From positions 1,364,001 to 1,428,000 of the forward strand of contig OZ244898.1 of assembly GCA_965221585.1 (NCBI GenBank): 64,000 nt of DNA, given 5' to 3'. The first letter of the stretch is position 1, and each line of letters opens with the position of its first letter. Shown in pieces: positions 17,116 through 24,879 of the stretch. Under the pieces are notes generated by a model. The model was given only the letters and a program-made list of their open reading frames with translations. It was not told the DNA's origin and did no database searches. Made by a program: the position numbers and the translations under genes. Source of the stretch: VXYK01 sp965221585. GTDB lineage: Bacteria > Actinomycetota > Acidimicrobiia > Acidimicrobiales > Aldehydirespiratoraceae.

Positions 17116-17868
17116 CTACTCGGCGGTCAGGCCGCCGTCGGCGCTGACGATGCTGCCATGAATGTTCCCGGCTTCTTCGCTGGCCAGGAACGCGAAGAGC
17201 GAGGCGATCTGTTCCGGCCGGCTCGCTGGTCTGGCGCCCGTGTAGCGCGCCATCAGGCTGAAGTCGGCGTCCTCGAGCACTTCGAAGTTGGCCATCAGCG
17301 AGGTATCGACACCGCCGGGGGCGATGGCGTTGATGCGGATCGGATACTTCACGAACTCCATGGCGAGCGCTTTGGTCATGTTGACGACGGCGCCCTTGGT
17401 CGCACAGTAGGGGACTGTGTACGCCTGGCCCATCAGGCCCGCGTTCGAGGCGATGTTGATGATGCTTCCTTCACGCTCGATGATGTGGGGGAGCGCGGCC
17501 TGGGTCAGGAAGAACACCCCCTTGATGTTGATGTCGTTCATCAGGTCCCAATCCTCTTCGGTGACTTGGTGAACGTGGCGTTGGTTGGCGATCCCGGCGA
17601 TGTTGCCGAGCACGTCAATCCCTCCGTACGTGGTGACGCAGGCCTCTGCGGCGTTTCGGCACTCCTGGACCGAGCGGACGTCTGTGACCCGTCCAGACAT
17701 CTGCCGGCCCGCTTCGGTGATCTCCGCTTGGATCTCCGCCAGTCCTGCTTCGTCGATGTCGAGACCGAATACGCAGGCCCCCTCTGCGGCTAGGCGTCTG
17801 GCTGTCGACCGTCCGATTCCCGATGCGACTCCAGTGAGCAGCGCGACCTTGTTCTGGTATCGATTCAC
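17116..17868 (-). CDS. Short-chain dehydrogenase/reductase (SDR), copy 2
   Basis: This is a 250-aa classical SDR closely resembling the downstream copy: TGVASGIG, LDIDEAG (acidic residue favouring NAD+), VLGNIAGIAN, NIKGVFF, NIASNAGLMG, VPYCATKGAVV and NAIAPGGVDTS. It lacks the ~18-residue N-terminal extension of copy 1. GTG at 17868 lies 7 nt after TACGAT (complement of 17876-17881), so this is the leaderless first gene of the SDR-SDR-HAD unit. It is divergent from the thioesterase gene. The substrate is not inferable. Confidence 0.9.
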   Translation of the reverse strand: MNRYQNKVALLTGVASGIGRSTARRLAAEGACVFGLDIDEAGLAEIQAEITEAGRQMSGRVTDVRSVQECRNAAEACVTTYGGIDVLGNIAGIANQRHVHQVTEEDWDLMNDINIKGVFFLTQAALPHIIEREGSIINIASNAGLMGQAYTVPYCATKGAVVNMTKALAMEFVKYPIRINAIAPGGVDTSLMANFEVLEDADFSLMARYTGARPASRPEQIASLFAFLASEEAGNIHGSIVSADGGLTAE

Positions 17869-17927
17869 GCCGCGGATCGTATCGGTCGTAGTGCCATCTG
17901 CACCAAACGGAGGCTACGGTCAGCCGA

Positions 17928-18656
17928 ATGCCTGCCAGCCCAATGCCCACCAGCCAGAATGACATCTCGCAACCTGTTCGACTCAATCAGGCGCTGCGTG
18001 AGCTGATAGAGGTGGTGCGTACGGCCGACCTCGACGGTGCAGACCTCTCGTCGAGCATCGCTCAGATTCGTTCGTTGCGTGACGGTCTGCAACCACACGT
18101 GGTACCGGGAGTGAGAATGCAGTCAACGCTGGACTTCGACGCGTGGGAGGCCCAGAACCCCGCTGGCCAAGGCGAAGACCTGGGTCCACCAGCGGCCTTT
18201 GAGAAGGAGCACCCGTCAGACTTCTTTCCCTACAGCCCGCTGGTCGGCCTACTCAACCCGCTCTCTCCTCCTGCGGCAATGACCAGGGTCGCTGCCGACA
18301 ACGGCTTCGAGATACACGGTGAGGTGACCTTCTCGGCGGCTTTCAACGGGCCGCCCAACTGTGTCCACGGCGGTGTGATAGCCGCATTGTTCGACGAGTT
18401 GCTCGGCAGCAGTTGCGTGGTGAACGGCATCGGCGGTTACACCGGCACCCTGACCGTCGTATATCGCACGCCTACGCCCTTGGGCACACCCTTGCAGATG
18501 AGAGGCTGGCACGACCGCAGCGAAGGCAGGAAGGTCTTTGCCAAAGGGACGCTGCACGCCGGCGAAACGCTGTGCGCACAGGCCGAGGGGATCTTCGTGC
18601 AGTCCGAGAACCTTCGCAATCCGACCGCTCAGCCGGGGTTGACCTCGACTTCGTAG
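17928..18656 (+). CDS. PaaI-type hotdog-fold acyl-CoA thioesterase
   Basis: This is a single hotdog domain in the C-terminal part of a 242-aa protein. The signature GPPNCVHGGVIAALFDELLG holds the central helix with the catalytic acidic residue. The N-terminal ~110 residues are a helical/unassigned extension. Such enzymes hydrolyse acyl-CoA or aryl-CoA esters. The ATG follows TACGGT (17915-17920) by 7 nt. Its last 28 bases overlap the 3' end of the convergent dehydrogenase gene. Confidence 0.82.
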   Translation: MPASPMPTSQNDISQPVRLNQALRELIEVVRTADLDGADLSSSIAQIRSLRDGLQPHVVPGVRMQSTLDFDAWEAQNPAGQGEDLGPPAAFEKEHPSDFFPYSPLVGLLNPLSPPAAMTRVAADNGFEIHGEVTFSAAFNGPPNCVHGGVIAALFDELLGSSCVVNGIGGYTGTLTVVYRTPTPLGTPLQMRGWHDRSEGRKVFAKGTLHAGETLCAQAEGIFVQSENLRNPTAQPGLTSTS

Positions 18657-19585
18657 CCGAGCTGTTCCGGTTCCTCGTCGATCAACTCGGACGGGAATCC
18701 GGGTGCGCGGAAGTCGGAGCCGGTGGCTTCCTCGTAGCGCTGCACGACTCGCGGGCTCAGGGCGCGAGGTCCGTACCTTGCCGCTGCATCGTCGAACATC
18801 TCCGCGACGACCCCGGCGACCTCGAGGTCGAGGCCCGCACACTCCGCCAGGTCGAGGAACAGGCTCATGTCCTTCTGCACCAGATCGAGAGTGAAACCGA
18901 TGTCGTAGGAACCGTTCAGGATCACCTGACCCTCAGTCTCGTGCACGAACGATGTACCCGAGGAGATGTGTATCGCCTCATAGGTGGTGGCAAGGTCGAT
19001 TCCAGACTGCTGGGCCACCGCGAAGGCTTCACCGATCGACGCAAGGTTGACCGAGGCGAGATAGTTGGTCACCACCTTGAGGATCGAGGCCGAACCCAAC
19101 GGGCCGGTGTGCAGGATTCTGCGTCCCATCATCGCCAGGATCGGCAGTGCCGTGTCGAACGCCTCGCGGGACCCACCGCAGAAGATGGAGATGTTCCCGG
19201 TTGCAGCACGATGACAGCCCCCAGAAACCGGGCACTCGACCGGGGTCGCCCCCCGCGCTGCAGCCTCCTTGGAAAGACGGCGAACCTCTGATTCGTCCGT
19301 GGTCGACATCTCAAGCCAGAGCTTGCCGTCCTGCAGTCCTGCCAGCACTCCGTCCTCGCTCTCCATCACCTCGGCGCAGACCGCCGGCGACGGTAGGCAG
19401 GTGATCACCACGTCGCAGCGTTGCGCGAGCTCTCTGGGCGACGACGCACGGCTCGCTCCCCGGTCGGTGAAGGAGCGCACGACGGCCTCGTCGAGGTCGC
19501 GCACAACAAGGTCGACTCCGTTGCGCAGGAGGCTTCCGGCGAGCTTGCTGCCGAGGTTGCCCAGTCCTACAAATCCGATCCTCAT
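18629..19585 (-). CDS. 3-Hydroxyisobutyrate dehydrogenase-family protein
   Basis: This is a β-hydroxyacid dehydrogenase of 318 aa. The N-terminal Rossmann motif is MRIGFVGLGNLGSKLAGS, substrate-binding is PVSGGCHRAATGNISIF, and the catalytic lysine lies in ILKVVTNYL. Family members oxidise 3-hydroxyisobutyrate, tartronate semialdehyde or similar acids. The substrate is unresolved. The frame is open to 19750, but the Rossmann fold begins at once from ATG 19585 and AGGGAG stands 6 nt before it. The 3' end overlaps the thioesterase by 28 bp. Confidence 0.85.
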   Translation of the reverse strand: MRIGFVGLGNLGSKLAGSLLRNGVDLVVRDLDEAVVRSFTDRGASRASSPRELAQRCDVVITCLPSPAVCAEVMESEDGVLAGLQDGKLWLEMSTTDESEVRRLSKEAAARGATPVECPVSGGCHRAATGNISIFCGGSREAFDTALPILAMMGRRILHTGPLGSASILKVVTNYLASVNLASIGEAFAVAQQSGIDLATTYEAIHISSGTSFVHETEGQVILNGSYDIGFTLDLVQKDMSLFLDLAECAGLDLEVAGVVAEMFDDAAARYGPRALSPRVVQRYEEATGSDFRAPGFPSELIDEEPEQLGYEVEVNPG

Positions 19586-19643
19586 AGTGCACTCCCTGGC
19601 GTGGTCGTGGGCCGCTGGCGCGAGCGTAATCCGCCGAATGTTC

Positions 19644-20195
19644 TCAGTTGTGCCGCGGGTCGTAGGGATAGTGCGCCAGATGGCGAATGGACCCCGTCTG
19701 TCGAGCGCAGACCTCCCACCAGAGTTCGCCCGGGTTGCCAGTCCGGACATCGTTGTGTTCGGCGTCGACGACGAACCAACTACCCGTGAGGAGCTCAGCC
19801 TCGAGTTGGCCTCCGGTCCAACCCGCGTAACCGGCGAACATCCTCACACCGTCCAATCCAGGCACTTGGTCGGGGGGCAGCTCAAGGTCGACCGTTCCGA
19901 TGCTGCCGAGAATCTGATTCCAACGCTCGCCGGCACTGGCAAGATCGAACGACGCCAGGGCGATGACGGACGACGGAGATACAGGACCACCCAGGAACAG
20001 GACTGCGGGTTCAGTGGCCTGTTCCGCCCAGCCCTCGATGGCCGTGGAGACGGGCAGTTCGCTGGGCCGGTTGAGCACTACGCCGATCGCTCCCTCCGGG
20101 TTGTGTTCGAGTACGAACACCACTGACCGATAGAAGTTGCTGTCGAGCAGCGTCGGCGCGGCGACCAGCAGTCGTCCTCTTGTCGAATCGTTCAT
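19644..20195 (-). CDS. YqgE/AlgH (UPF0301) family protein
   Basis: This protein of the UPF0301 family has an unestablished molecular role. The fold's start is characteristic: RGRLLVAAPTLLDSNFYRSVVFVLEHN, then GAIGVVLNRPSE, LFLGGPVSPSSVIAL and MFAGYAGWTGGQLEAEL. It is 183 aa, the normal length. It is transcribed away from the SET gene region, and the next gene downstream is the hydroxyisobutyrate-type dehydrogenase 58 nt away. Confidence 0.9.
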   Translation of the reverse strand: MNDSTRGRLLVAAPTLLDSNFYRSVVFVLEHNPEGAIGVVLNRPSELPVSTAIEGWAEQATEPAVLFLGGPVSPSSVIALASFDLASAGERWNQILGSIGTVDLELPPDQVPGLDGVRMFAGYAGWTGGQLEAELLTGSWFVVDAEHNDVRTGNPGELWWEVCARQTGSIRHLAHYPYDPRHN

Positions 20196-20262
20196 CGTTG
20201 GTAGTCTCGCGTGGTCCTGCTGTGCCTGTCACGAGGATCGGCGTGGTTGCAGGCTGGTGTCC

Positions 20263-20928
20263 CTAGGGCGTCTCGGACCAGTCCTCCCCGTAGTCGAAGA
20301 GCAGCTCTTCGCCGGGATCGATGTCGCGCAACGCGTAGAGGTCAGGCCCGTCAAAAACTACGTTGGGGGAGCGGCTGTGGTTCAAGAAGCGCAAGTCGCC
20401 GGACCCGTCGATCCCTTCCCATGATCCTTCATCACCTTCTACCCATAGTACGTATTTTCCATCTACTTTCGTGGGAGTGCCGACGTAGCGACCGATCAGT
20501 GCGTCCTGCTTGAGTTCCACCAGCGCGAAGACGCCCATCCCGTGAACCGTCGAGGGTCTGGGCTCAACAAGGTCGCCGTCGTCGGGTTGGATCAGACGCA
20601 CATCGGCCGTCCCGTCGGGTGTGGGCGCGGAGCGATGTCGGCTGTCGGTGATCAGTGAGTGGGTGACGGCTCGTTTGGCAAGATCCTCTAGATCGTCACG
20701 GAGCGGGTCGCGCAGCCAGCCGTCCACGGAGGCTCCGTCGGGGAACGAGACGACCAGGACCGCGTCGGGTACTGCCGGTTCAGGGTCGGTGTCTGCGAAC
20801 CGGCGTTCTAGGATGCCGCTGGTACGAGGCAGGAGTCGGATCAGCGCGTCGATGTAGGACTCGAAGGCCTCCGGGTCCTCGCGACTCCAGAGTCGCAGAG
20901 TGAGTTCGATGCGTCCGTCCTGATCCAC
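20263..20928 (-). CDS. SET-domain protein with N-terminal DUF1330-like domain
   Basis: The C-terminal part (about 124-216) reads as a SET lysine-methyltransferase domain: STVHGMGVFALVELK, a central strand KYVLW, RFLNHSRSPNV (the knot motif with Asn-His) and IDPGEELLFDYGEDW with the family tyrosine. No post-SET cysteines are seen. The N-terminal ~95 residues (RIELTLRLWSREDPEAFESY, VLVVSFPDGASVDGWL) look like a DUF1330/EthD-like α/β barrel, by pattern only. I chose GTG at 20928 because TACTGT stands 7 nt upstream. The longer frame to 21057 crosses AT-rich DNA. It is divergent from an Arg/Ser/Lys-rich protein. Confidence 0.75.
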   Translation of the reverse strand: MDQDGRIELTLRLWSREDPEAFESYIDALIRLLPRTSGILERRFADTDPEPAVPDAVLVVSFPDGASVDGWLRDPLRDDLEDLAKRAVTHSLITDSRHRSAPTPDGTADVRLIQPDDGDLVEPRPSTVHGMGVFALVELKQDALIGRYVGTPTKVDGKYVLWVEGDEGSWEGIDGSGDLRFLNHSRSPNVVFDGPDLYALRDIDPGEELLFDYGEDWSETP

Positions 20929-21080
20929 TTGTTGCACAGTACCCAAAGAGCGCAAGTCAATCGATTGGTATTCCTTCGAGACTAACTTTACATAACGATG
21001 ATTTCCGGCGGTGCAGTTAGTTATGCTGCCCCGTTTCGCGAAAGTGGTTGATACCAAACTGGCCGATACGGTTCTTGGGC
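20929..21080. promoter_or_regulatory. AT-rich divergent promoter region
   Basis: This separates the SET gene from the Arg/Ser-rich gene. Leaderless-type -10 elements face both ways: TACTGT on the minus strand (20936-20941) and TACGGT on the plus strand (21067-21072), 7 and 8 nt from the GTG starts. Between them the DNA is visibly more AT-rich. It holds the palindrome CAATCGATTG (20958-20967) and an inverted repeat CATAAC (20991-20996)/GTTATG (21020-21025), possible operators. Confidence 0.55.
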
Positions 21081-22685
21081 GTGGCTCGCAGGCTGGAAAT
21101 CGAACTGACCTCTAATCGCTCAGACGGCAAGTGGACTTGGCGTGCTGCAGGAGCGAGGCAACCGAAAGGAACCCTCGATGGGGCGCTCCTGCCCGACGGC
21201 ACAGGGGTTGGAGACGTAGTGAAGGTTGAGGCCGACGCAACTCTCGATGGGCTCGAGATCACAGCTGTCATTCCGGGCCGGTCGCCGAGGACCGAGGTCG
21301 AGACTCTGCCGCTACTCGGTTCGGGTCGCGAACAGCCGCTGGTCACTTCACAACTGGCTCCCAAGATCCGCTCACGGGCCCGGGGCGCCAATCGAGACCG
21401 CAGCGACACCGGCTCGGGGCCGAGCCGCCGGAGGCGCGGCGACCGCTCCGAGCGAAGCCGTAGTGATGAAGGATCTTCCCCAAGGAAGGACCGGCGGGCT
21501 CGCGGCAGTGATGGCCGGTCCCGCGACAAGAAGAGCGACGACCGCTCGGATCGCCGCTCCAAGACCCGCGACAAGAAACGTGGCCGAGCGAAGAGCGAGG
21601 TGTCGCGGGACGAAAGGGACAAGCAGCGGAACGGCCGTAGTCGTTCGCAGGCGCCCAAGGCTCGCCCGACTCAGCGCGCTCCCCGCCTGCGTCCCGGGAA
21701 CAAGAACCGGCGCGCTGCTCTGGCCAAGCTGCCCGAGATTCAACATCGACTTGCCGAGGAGGTTCTCAAGGGAGGTGTTCCCGGGCTGCGGAAGACGATC
21801 GACAGGATGAACAAGATGGCTGACGCTGAGGGGATACCCAAGGTCAAGTCGGAACCGCTGATCGCCTTGGCGGAGAAGTTGACACCTGATTTGAATTCGG
21901 CGGTGTGGCGCGATCGGGCTGAAGCCGCCATTGAGGGAATCGACAAGGTCGACCTGCGCGACATCCGCAGTGTGGTCGTAGCGGCCGACAGCGGGGCGCG
22001 GGACGAAGAGTCCCGCGAGCTTGCAGAGAAACTGCGTGTGGGCCTCTCCGCTCGGGTCGAGAGCGAGCATCGATCCTGGCTCAATGAGATTGCCCAGCAT
22101 CTCGCTGACGGGCGCATAGTTCGTGCTCTGAGGCTCAGCAGTCATCCGCCGAAGGCTGGTTCTCCCCTACCCTTCGACATGGCGGACCGTCTGAGTAGCG
22201 CGGCCTCAGATTCGTTGAGTAGCGACGTCGCTTCCCAGCGCTGGGCGACGGTACTGGACGCTGTGGCCTTCTCCCCTGTTCGCTCTCAGGTGACTCCGCA
22301 GGGTTGTCCTCCCAATCCCAATGAACAACTGCTCGCCACAGTGCGCAGGCTTGCTCCGAAGGTGCCCGAGATTGCGGCCTTGTTCGGAATCTCACCTTCG
22401 GCCCCTCCGAAACGCCCCGGGACGAACCGGAGACGAACACCCCCTCCCCCGCCCAAGTTGCCTCCTGTTGCACCATCGGCCGAAAAGCCTGCTGCTGAGC
22501 CAACAGTCGAGGAGCCTGGGGTTGAGTCCGTGCTCGAGGAGCCAACAGTCGAGGAGTCTGGGGTTGAGTCCGTGCTCGAGGAGCCGCCGACCGAGATGCC
22601 GGCTGTTGATCCTGCATCAGCGCAGGACGCCGGTCCCCCACCACCGCCCGCAAACCTCGACTCGACAGAAAATGTTGACAAATGA
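21081..22685 (+). CDS. Arg/Ser-rich, partly disordered protein of unknown function
   Basis: The protein has 534 aa and four parts. Residues 1-~95 form a small β-rich domain (LEIELTSNRSDGKWTWRAAG, GDVVKVEADATLDGLEI). Residues ~98-213 are a highly basic Arg/Ser/Asp/Lys tract (RRRRGDRSERSRSDE, DDRSDRRSKTRDKKRG). Residues ~214-445 form a helical conserved-looking core (VWRDRAEAAIEGID, VRALRLSSHPPKAGSPLP, FSPVRSQVTPQG). The C-terminal tail is rich in Pro and Glu and carries a 14-residue tandem repeat. No known enzyme motif is visible. GTG at 21081 follows TACGGT by 8 nt. Nucleic-acid or ribonucleoprotein binding is an inference from the tract alone. Confidence 0.75.
   Translation: MARRLEIELTSNRSDGKWTWRAAGARQPKGTLDGALLPDGTGVGDVVKVEADATLDGLEITAVIPGRSPRTEVETLPLLGSGREQPLVTSQLAPKIRSRARGANRDRSDTGSGPSRRRRGDRSERSRSDEGSSPRKDRRARGSDGRSRDKKSDDRSDRRSKTRDKKRGRAKSEVSRDERDKQRNGRSRSQAPKARPTQRAPRLRPGNKNRRAALAKLPEIQHRLAEEVLKGGVPGLRKTIDRMNKMADAEGIPKVKSEPLIALAEKLTPDLNSAVWRDRAEAAIEGIDKVDLRDIRSVVVAADSGARDEESRELAEKLRVGLSARVESEHRSWLNEIAQHLADGRIVRALRLSSHPPKAGSPLPFDMADRLSSAASDSLSSDVASQRWATVLDAVAFSPVRSQVTPQGCPPNPNEQLLATVRRLAPKVPEIAALFGISPSAPPKRPGTNRRRTPPPPPKLPPVAPSAEKPAAEPTVEEPGVESVLEEPTVEESGVESVLEEPPTEMPAVDPASAQDAGPPPPPANLDSTENVDK
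22497..22580 (+). repeat. 42-bp tandem duplication inside the coding region
   Basis: There are two adjacent 42-bp units (22497-22538 and 22539-22580) differing at one base (CCTGG versus TCTGG). In frame they encode two copies of a 14-residue unit containing VEEPGVESVLEEP in the Glu/Pro tail. The near identity suggests a recent duplication. Confidence 0.9.
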
Positions 22686-23443
22686 TCGAGTTCGACGTCG
22701 AGGGTCGAATCGCCATCATCAGACTCGATCGCGTCGAGGCCCGTAACGCCATCAACCCGGCGATGGCCCAAGCTGTCGAGTCCGCGATCGACCGCCTCGA
22801 GGAAGATGACGACCTGTGGATAGGGATACTGACCCACAACGGCCCGGTGTTCTCCGCTGGAGCCGATCTCAAGGAAATAGCCGCAGGTAACGGAGCCTTT
22901 TTGGGCACCGAACGTGGAGGGTTTGCCGGTATAGTCCTTCGCGAGCGGACCAAGCCCCTGATCGCCGCGGTCGACGGCCATGCTGTCGCCGGGGGCACTG
23001 AGATTGTCCTGTCGTGCGATCTCGTGGTCGCTTCGACCATCGCCAAGTTCGGCATACCGGAAGTGAAACGCTCGCTGGTCGCAGCCGCCGGCGGTCTAGT
23101 GCGTCTGCCTCGAGTTCTCCCGCCCAACATCGCGATGGAGCTCGCAATGACGGGTGACACGATCTCCGCCGAACGGGCGCACCACTTCGGACTGGTGAAC
23201 GAACTGTGTCCTCCGGGAGAAGTACTGGCCGCCGCCAAGGCACTCGCGGAGCGGATTGCTGCTAATGCGCCTATAGCTGTCCGCGAAAGCCGCCGGCTGA
23301 TTCTCGAAGCCCCTACGCAGACAGACTCCGAAGGGATCGTCGAAGGCGGCAGAGCGATAGCTCGGCTGGCCTCGACCGAGGACTTCGCAGAGGGCCCGAG
23401 GGCCTTCATCGAGAAGCGTTCGCCGGTCTGGAAAGGTCGCTGA
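22682..23443 (+). CDS. Enoyl-CoA hydratase/isomerase (crotonase) family protein
   Basis: This is a crotonase-fold enzyme of 253 aa acting on CoA thioesters. The oxyanion-hole segments are FSAGADLKE and DGHAVAGGTEIVLSCD. Both catalytic glutamates of hydratases are present at the right spacing (GGTE and, 20 residues on, FGIPE), so hydration of trans-2-enoyl-CoA is plausible. The ATG overlaps the stop of the Arg/Ser-rich gene (ATGA), so it is translated from the same mRNA despite no obvious functional link. Confidence 0.9.
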   Translation: MIEFDVEGRIAIIRLDRVEARNAINPAMAQAVESAIDRLEEDDDLWIGILTHNGPVFSAGADLKEIAAGNGAFLGTERGGFAGIVLRERTKPLIAAVDGHAVAGGTEIVLSCDLVVASTIAKFGIPEVKRSLVAAAGGLVRLPRVLPPNIAMELAMTGDTISAERAHHFGLVNELCPPGEVLAAAKALAERIAANAPIAVRESRRLILEAPTQTDSEGIVEGGRAIARLASTEDFAEGPRAFIEKRSPVWKGR

Positions 23444-23469
23444 GACGCCTTCAGCCGCGGTACCGCTGG

Positions 23470-23943
23470 TCAGTCCTGAAATGATCGATGGACTCGCAAG
23501 GCTCGGGCAGTGAGACCGAAGGTCTCGAAGAAGTTCTTCGTCTCCCGGTCCCCGGGAAGGGCGATCGAGTCGATACCGATGCAGCCCTGCTCTCTGCACC
23601 AAGGCTCCACGAGCCCCAGGAGCGCTTCACCACATCCCACACCGCGGGCGTCAGGCGCGACGTAGATGTCAGTGATCTGGCCGAGGAGGCTGCCATCGTG
23701 CAATTCAACGAGATCGACGCCCGCGTAACCCACGATCGTGTCGTCGATGCAGACGACAGCAAGCAGTCCTGTGTCCATCGTTGCCTGCAGGCTGGCCACC
23801 AACGGCTCAGCGCGGGCTTCACGTTGAGACCAGACCGCGCCACCACGTCGAGGGCGCAGTTCAGCGATAGCTTCAGCGCACAATCGGGCGACCTCCCCCA
23901 GCTCAGCCACCACAGCCCGGCGTGCGTTGATTTCCACGATCAC
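23470..23943 (-). CDS. GNAT-family N-acetyltransferase
   Basis: This is a 157-aa single-domain acetyltransferase. Motif A with the acetyl-CoA pyrophosphate loop is ITDIYVAPDARGVGCGEALL (Q/R-x-x-G-x-G/A pattern as ARGVGCGEA). The later FETFGLTARALRVHRSF is the usual C-terminal strand. The acceptor is unknown. GTG overlaps the stop of the upstream gene (GTGA), placing it third in the acidic-zinc-ribbon operon. It is convergent with the crotonase gene. Confidence 0.88.
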   Translation of the reverse strand: MIVEINARRAVVAELGEVARLCAEAIAELRPRRGGAVWSQREARAEPLVASLQATMDTGLLAVVCIDDTIVGYAGVDLVELHDGSLLGQITDIYVAPDARGVGCGEALLGLVEPWCREQGCIGIDSIALPGDRETKNFFETFGLTARALRVHRSFQD

Positions 23944-24359
23944 TCTCTCAACGAATCGTTGTGGGCGACCAGCTGCTTGATTCGATTGGTGACAGTCTGG
24001 CGGTTCCGGTGCGCCTTCTCGTAGGCGTGAATCTCGGCGAGTTGAGCCTCGGACAGGGGTTCGAGTTGCGCCAACAACTTCGGCGCTGAAAAGGAGTCGT
24101 AGTCCTTGATCGGCAACGATGCGGCATCGGTGCCAGGTTCAGACTGATCATCGTGATCATCGGGCTCGTCGGCCAGCTCGCTGTCAGCGTCTCGTCGTGC
24201 ACTGCCGGCGACCTTTGCGGCGAGCTGGGCGAGTGCCACCTGGCCCCGGCCGCGATCAGCCAGCTTGGGAATCAGATCCCGAGCTTCCAACAGCAGACCG
24301 ATCGGCGCGTAGACGAACAGGTCGAGCAGCTGATCGCCGAGGTTCTCCTCGTCGTTCAC
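23940..24359 (-). CDS. Conserved actinobacterial-type protein with C-terminal helical motif
   Basis: The protein has 139 aa in two parts. The N-terminal helical part (LFVYAPIGLLLEARDLIPKL) joins through an acidic linker to the C-terminal motif DYDSFSAPKLLAQLEPLSE, then IHAYEKAHRNRQTVTNRIKQL. I recognise that C-terminal pattern from other actinobacterial proteins of unknown function. GTG at 24359 overlaps the stop of the upstream acidic gene in GTGA, and the stop overlaps the GNAT start, so three genes are coupled. No enzymatic motif is visible. Confidence 0.7.
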   Translation of the reverse strand: MNDEENLGDQLLDLFVYAPIGLLLEARDLIPKLADRGRGQVALAQLAAKVAGSARRDADSELADEPDDHDDQSEPGTDAASLPIKDYDSFSAPKLLAQLEPLSEAQLAEIHAYEKAHRNRQTVTNRIKQLVAHNDSLRE

Positions 24360-24805
24360 GAGACACCGAGAGGCCCGCCACAGTGCGGGCATTCATTGTC
24401 GACCACCGCTGCGCTGTTCACCAGCAGGAAGCAGTGCGGACACGAGAACTCGTTGTCTCCGCGGGCGACAACCTGTTCAGCCTCGCCCACCGAACCGGGC
24501 GCGGACCTCACGGTCGACGTATCCTCCTCGTCGTCATCGGCCTGGTCGTCGCCTGCGGCGATGCGTTCCTTCAAGATGGCGTCTAGGTCGGCCTCCACAT
24601 CGTCCTCGTCGTCGTCGAGGTCTTCTTCGTCGAGGTCTCCGTTGATGTCCCCGTCGTCGCCATCGTCGTCGAGGTCTTCTTCGAGGTCGTCGTCGAGTTC
24701 GTCCTCTTCGAGGTCGTCTTCGTCGATTTCGGGATCGAACTCCTCGTCGAGACCGTCGTCGAGATCTTCGCCTTCGTCGTCGTGTTCAGAGTCGTTGTCG
24801 TTCAC
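24356..24805 (-). CDS. Very acidic protein with C-terminal zinc ribbon (DUF4193-like)
   Basis: The protein has 149 aa. Roughly the first 85 residues are almost all Asp and Glu with Leu spacers (DEEDLDDDEDD). The C-terminus carries EFSCPHCFLLV followed by ECPHCGGPL, a four-cysteine zinc ribbon resembling actinobacterial DUF4193. GTG at 24805 has AGGA about 6 nt upstream and a plausible -10 TATGCT further up, so it is probably leadered. The long acidic tract is encoded by GAC/GAG/GAT runs prone to slippage. The function is unknown; a histone-mimic or nucleic-acid-mimic role is only speculation. Confidence 0.75.
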   Translation of the reverse strand: MNDNDSEHDDEGEDLDDGLDEEFDPEIDEDDLEEDELDDDLEEDLDDDGDDGDINGDLDEEDLDDDEDDVEADLDAILKERIAAGDDQADDDEEDTSTVRSAPGSVGEAEQVVARGDNEFSCPHCFLLVNSAAVVDNECPHCGGPLGVS

Positions 24806-24879
24806 CGTTGGTCCTGAAGCCAGAATTGTTGACGCGGAGCATAGACAATGCCAAGCGCGACGCAACCTCAGTTAGCGGA

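Noticed and set aside
15847..17793. 648-codon plus-strand open frame
   Set aside because: It lies antisense to the HAD and both SDR genes, whose motifs are intact. Its sequence has no recognisable family and is explained by G+C-rich third positions.
24590..24790. Possible triplet microsatellite or structured RNA in the TCG/GTC-rich stretch
   Set aside because: It is explained by Asp/Glu codons of the acidic protein in a conserved coding frame; no repeat unit is regular.
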